From contig DKYS01000086.1 of the NCBI GenBank assembly GCA_002493395.1, positions 1-5,821 of the forward strand: 5,821 bases of DNA, in the 5' to 3' direction. This DNA comes from Turicibacter sp. UBA7094. GTDB taxonomy: Bacteria > Bacillota_I > Bacilli_A > MOL361 > Turicibacteraceae. Within the stretch, counting starts at the first letter, position 1. Every line of letters begins with the position of its first letter. A program made the translations under genes and the position numbers. Positions 5,173 through 5,821 of the stretch are shown piece after piece. Below the pieces are notes generated by a model. The model saw only the letters and a program-made list of their open reading frames with translations, searched no databases and was not told where the DNA came from.

Positions 5173-5803
5173 ACTTATGATTGTTGATGATGAAATGCTA
5201 ATCCGTGAAGGATTAAAATTAATGCTCTCATCATTTGAGGATATTGACGTTGTCACAACCCAAGCAAACGGGCAAGATGCTTTCAGCTATTGTAAAAACC
5301 ACCCCGTTGACGTTATTTTAATGGACATCCGGATGCCGATTTGTAACGGCGTTCTTGGAACACGGCTCATTAAAGAAACCTACCCACAAATAAAGATTTT
5401 AATTCTTACCACCTTTAAAGACACCGAATTTATTCAGGATGCCCTTCATTTTGGAGCCTCGGGTTATCTTCTTAAAGATAGTTCCCATGAAGTCATCTAT
5501 GAAAGTATCAAATCTGCCGTGATGGGGAACATCATCTTCCATCCAGAAGTCGCATCACAAATTCTAACCTCACATCAGTTTTCTAAAAAAGAACAACTCT
5601 CGCATCTAGACTTCCAATTAAGTGAAAAAGAATTCGCGATCGTTTGTGAAATAGCCAATGGTCTTTCTAACAAAGAGATCGCAGCTAAACTTTTTCTTTC
5701 AGAAGGAACCATTAAAAATCATATTACGAATATTTTATTCAAACTCAACCTCCGCGACCGAACACAAATTGCTATTTTTGCTTTAAAAAACCATCTTGTA
5801 TAA
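5165..5803 (+). CDS. NarL/LuxR-family response regulator
   Basis: This cytoplasmic transcription factor of 212 residues has standard two-domain NarL/LiaR-like length. The receiver domain (1-120) has the acidic pair D8/D9, phosphoacceptor D54 in LMDIRMP (52-58), switch T82 in LTTF and K104 in YLLKD (101-105). The C-terminal LuxR-type helix-turn-helix (about 151-210) includes LSEKE (152-156), GLSNKEIA (166-173) and a recognition helix SEGTIKNHITNILFKL (179-194). All catalytic positions are intact. It overlaps the kinase stop within ATGATTAA (5165-5172), so the two are cotranscribed and probably translated in balance. Target genes often adjoin such pairs, commonly ABC transporters or envelope-stress genes, but lie beyond the right edge. 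No terminator is visible in the 18 bp that follow, so the operon may continue. Confidence 0.95.
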   Translation: MIKLMIVDDEMLIREGLKLMLSSFEDIDVVTTQANGQDAFSYCKNHPVDVILMDIRMPICNGVLGTRLIKETYPQIKILILTTFKDTEFIQDALHFGASGYLLKDSSHEVIYESIKSAVMGNIIFHPEVASQILTSHQFSKKEQLSHLDFQLSEKEFAIVCEIANGLSNKEIAAKLFLSEGTIKNHITNILFKLNLRDRTQIAIFALKNHLV

Positions 5804-5821
5804 ATCACTTAAAAAGTAGCC

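Noticed and set aside
5035..5256. 73-codon minus-strand open frame across the kinase/regulator junction
   Set aside because: It lies antisense to two well-supported overlapping genes, its translation is Ser/Ile-rich without recognisable motifs, and it has no convincing ribosome site.

Overview
The window looks like chromosomal DNA from a low-GC Bacillota (Firmicute). The codons are AT-rich, the ribosome sites are purine-rich (GAGG, GGGAGG, AAAGGA), promoters resemble SigA -35/-10 boxes, and the two-component pair is of the NarL type. By eye the protein style fits Turicibacter/Erysipelotrichia-like organisms, but this is an impression and not a database result. I see no mobile element, CRISPR array, rRNA or tRNA.

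Layout. Positions 1-233 are a gene-poor AT-rich spacer with short repeats. Positions 234-2819 (minus) encode an 861-residue SF1A (UvrD/Rep/PcrA-type) helicase with a complete DEDDh 3'-5' exonuclease nested inside its 2B region. This is the most unusual object here. A 100-bp divergent promoter region (2820-2919) separates it from a small membrane protein of the YdjM/DUF457 family (2920-3459, plus). That gene converges on a 93-residue MazG/RS21-C6-like nucleotide pyrophosphohydrolase gene (3499-3780, minus), and the two share one bidirectional hairpin terminator at 3476-3497. After a 234-bp divergent intergenic region comes a two-component operon on the plus strand: a membrane sensor histidine kinase (4015-5172) overlapping by 8 bp a LuxR/NarL-type response regulator (5165-5803). 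The window ends 18 bp later, so its likely target genes are not visible.

How the genes relate. The helicase-exonuclease and the nucleotide pyrophosphohydrolase both fit DNA maintenance (repair or end processing, and nucleotide-pool cleaning), but they are separate transcription units and no functional link is shown. The kinase and regulator clearly form one signalling unit: short membrane sensor, coiled-coil linker, HisKA_3 dimerisation helix, ATPase, then receiver plus DNA-binding regulator. The plus strand is C-rich over G in genes of both orientations. This suggests that it is the lagging-strand template sense, so the helicase and pyrophosphohydrolase genes run with replication and the other three against it.
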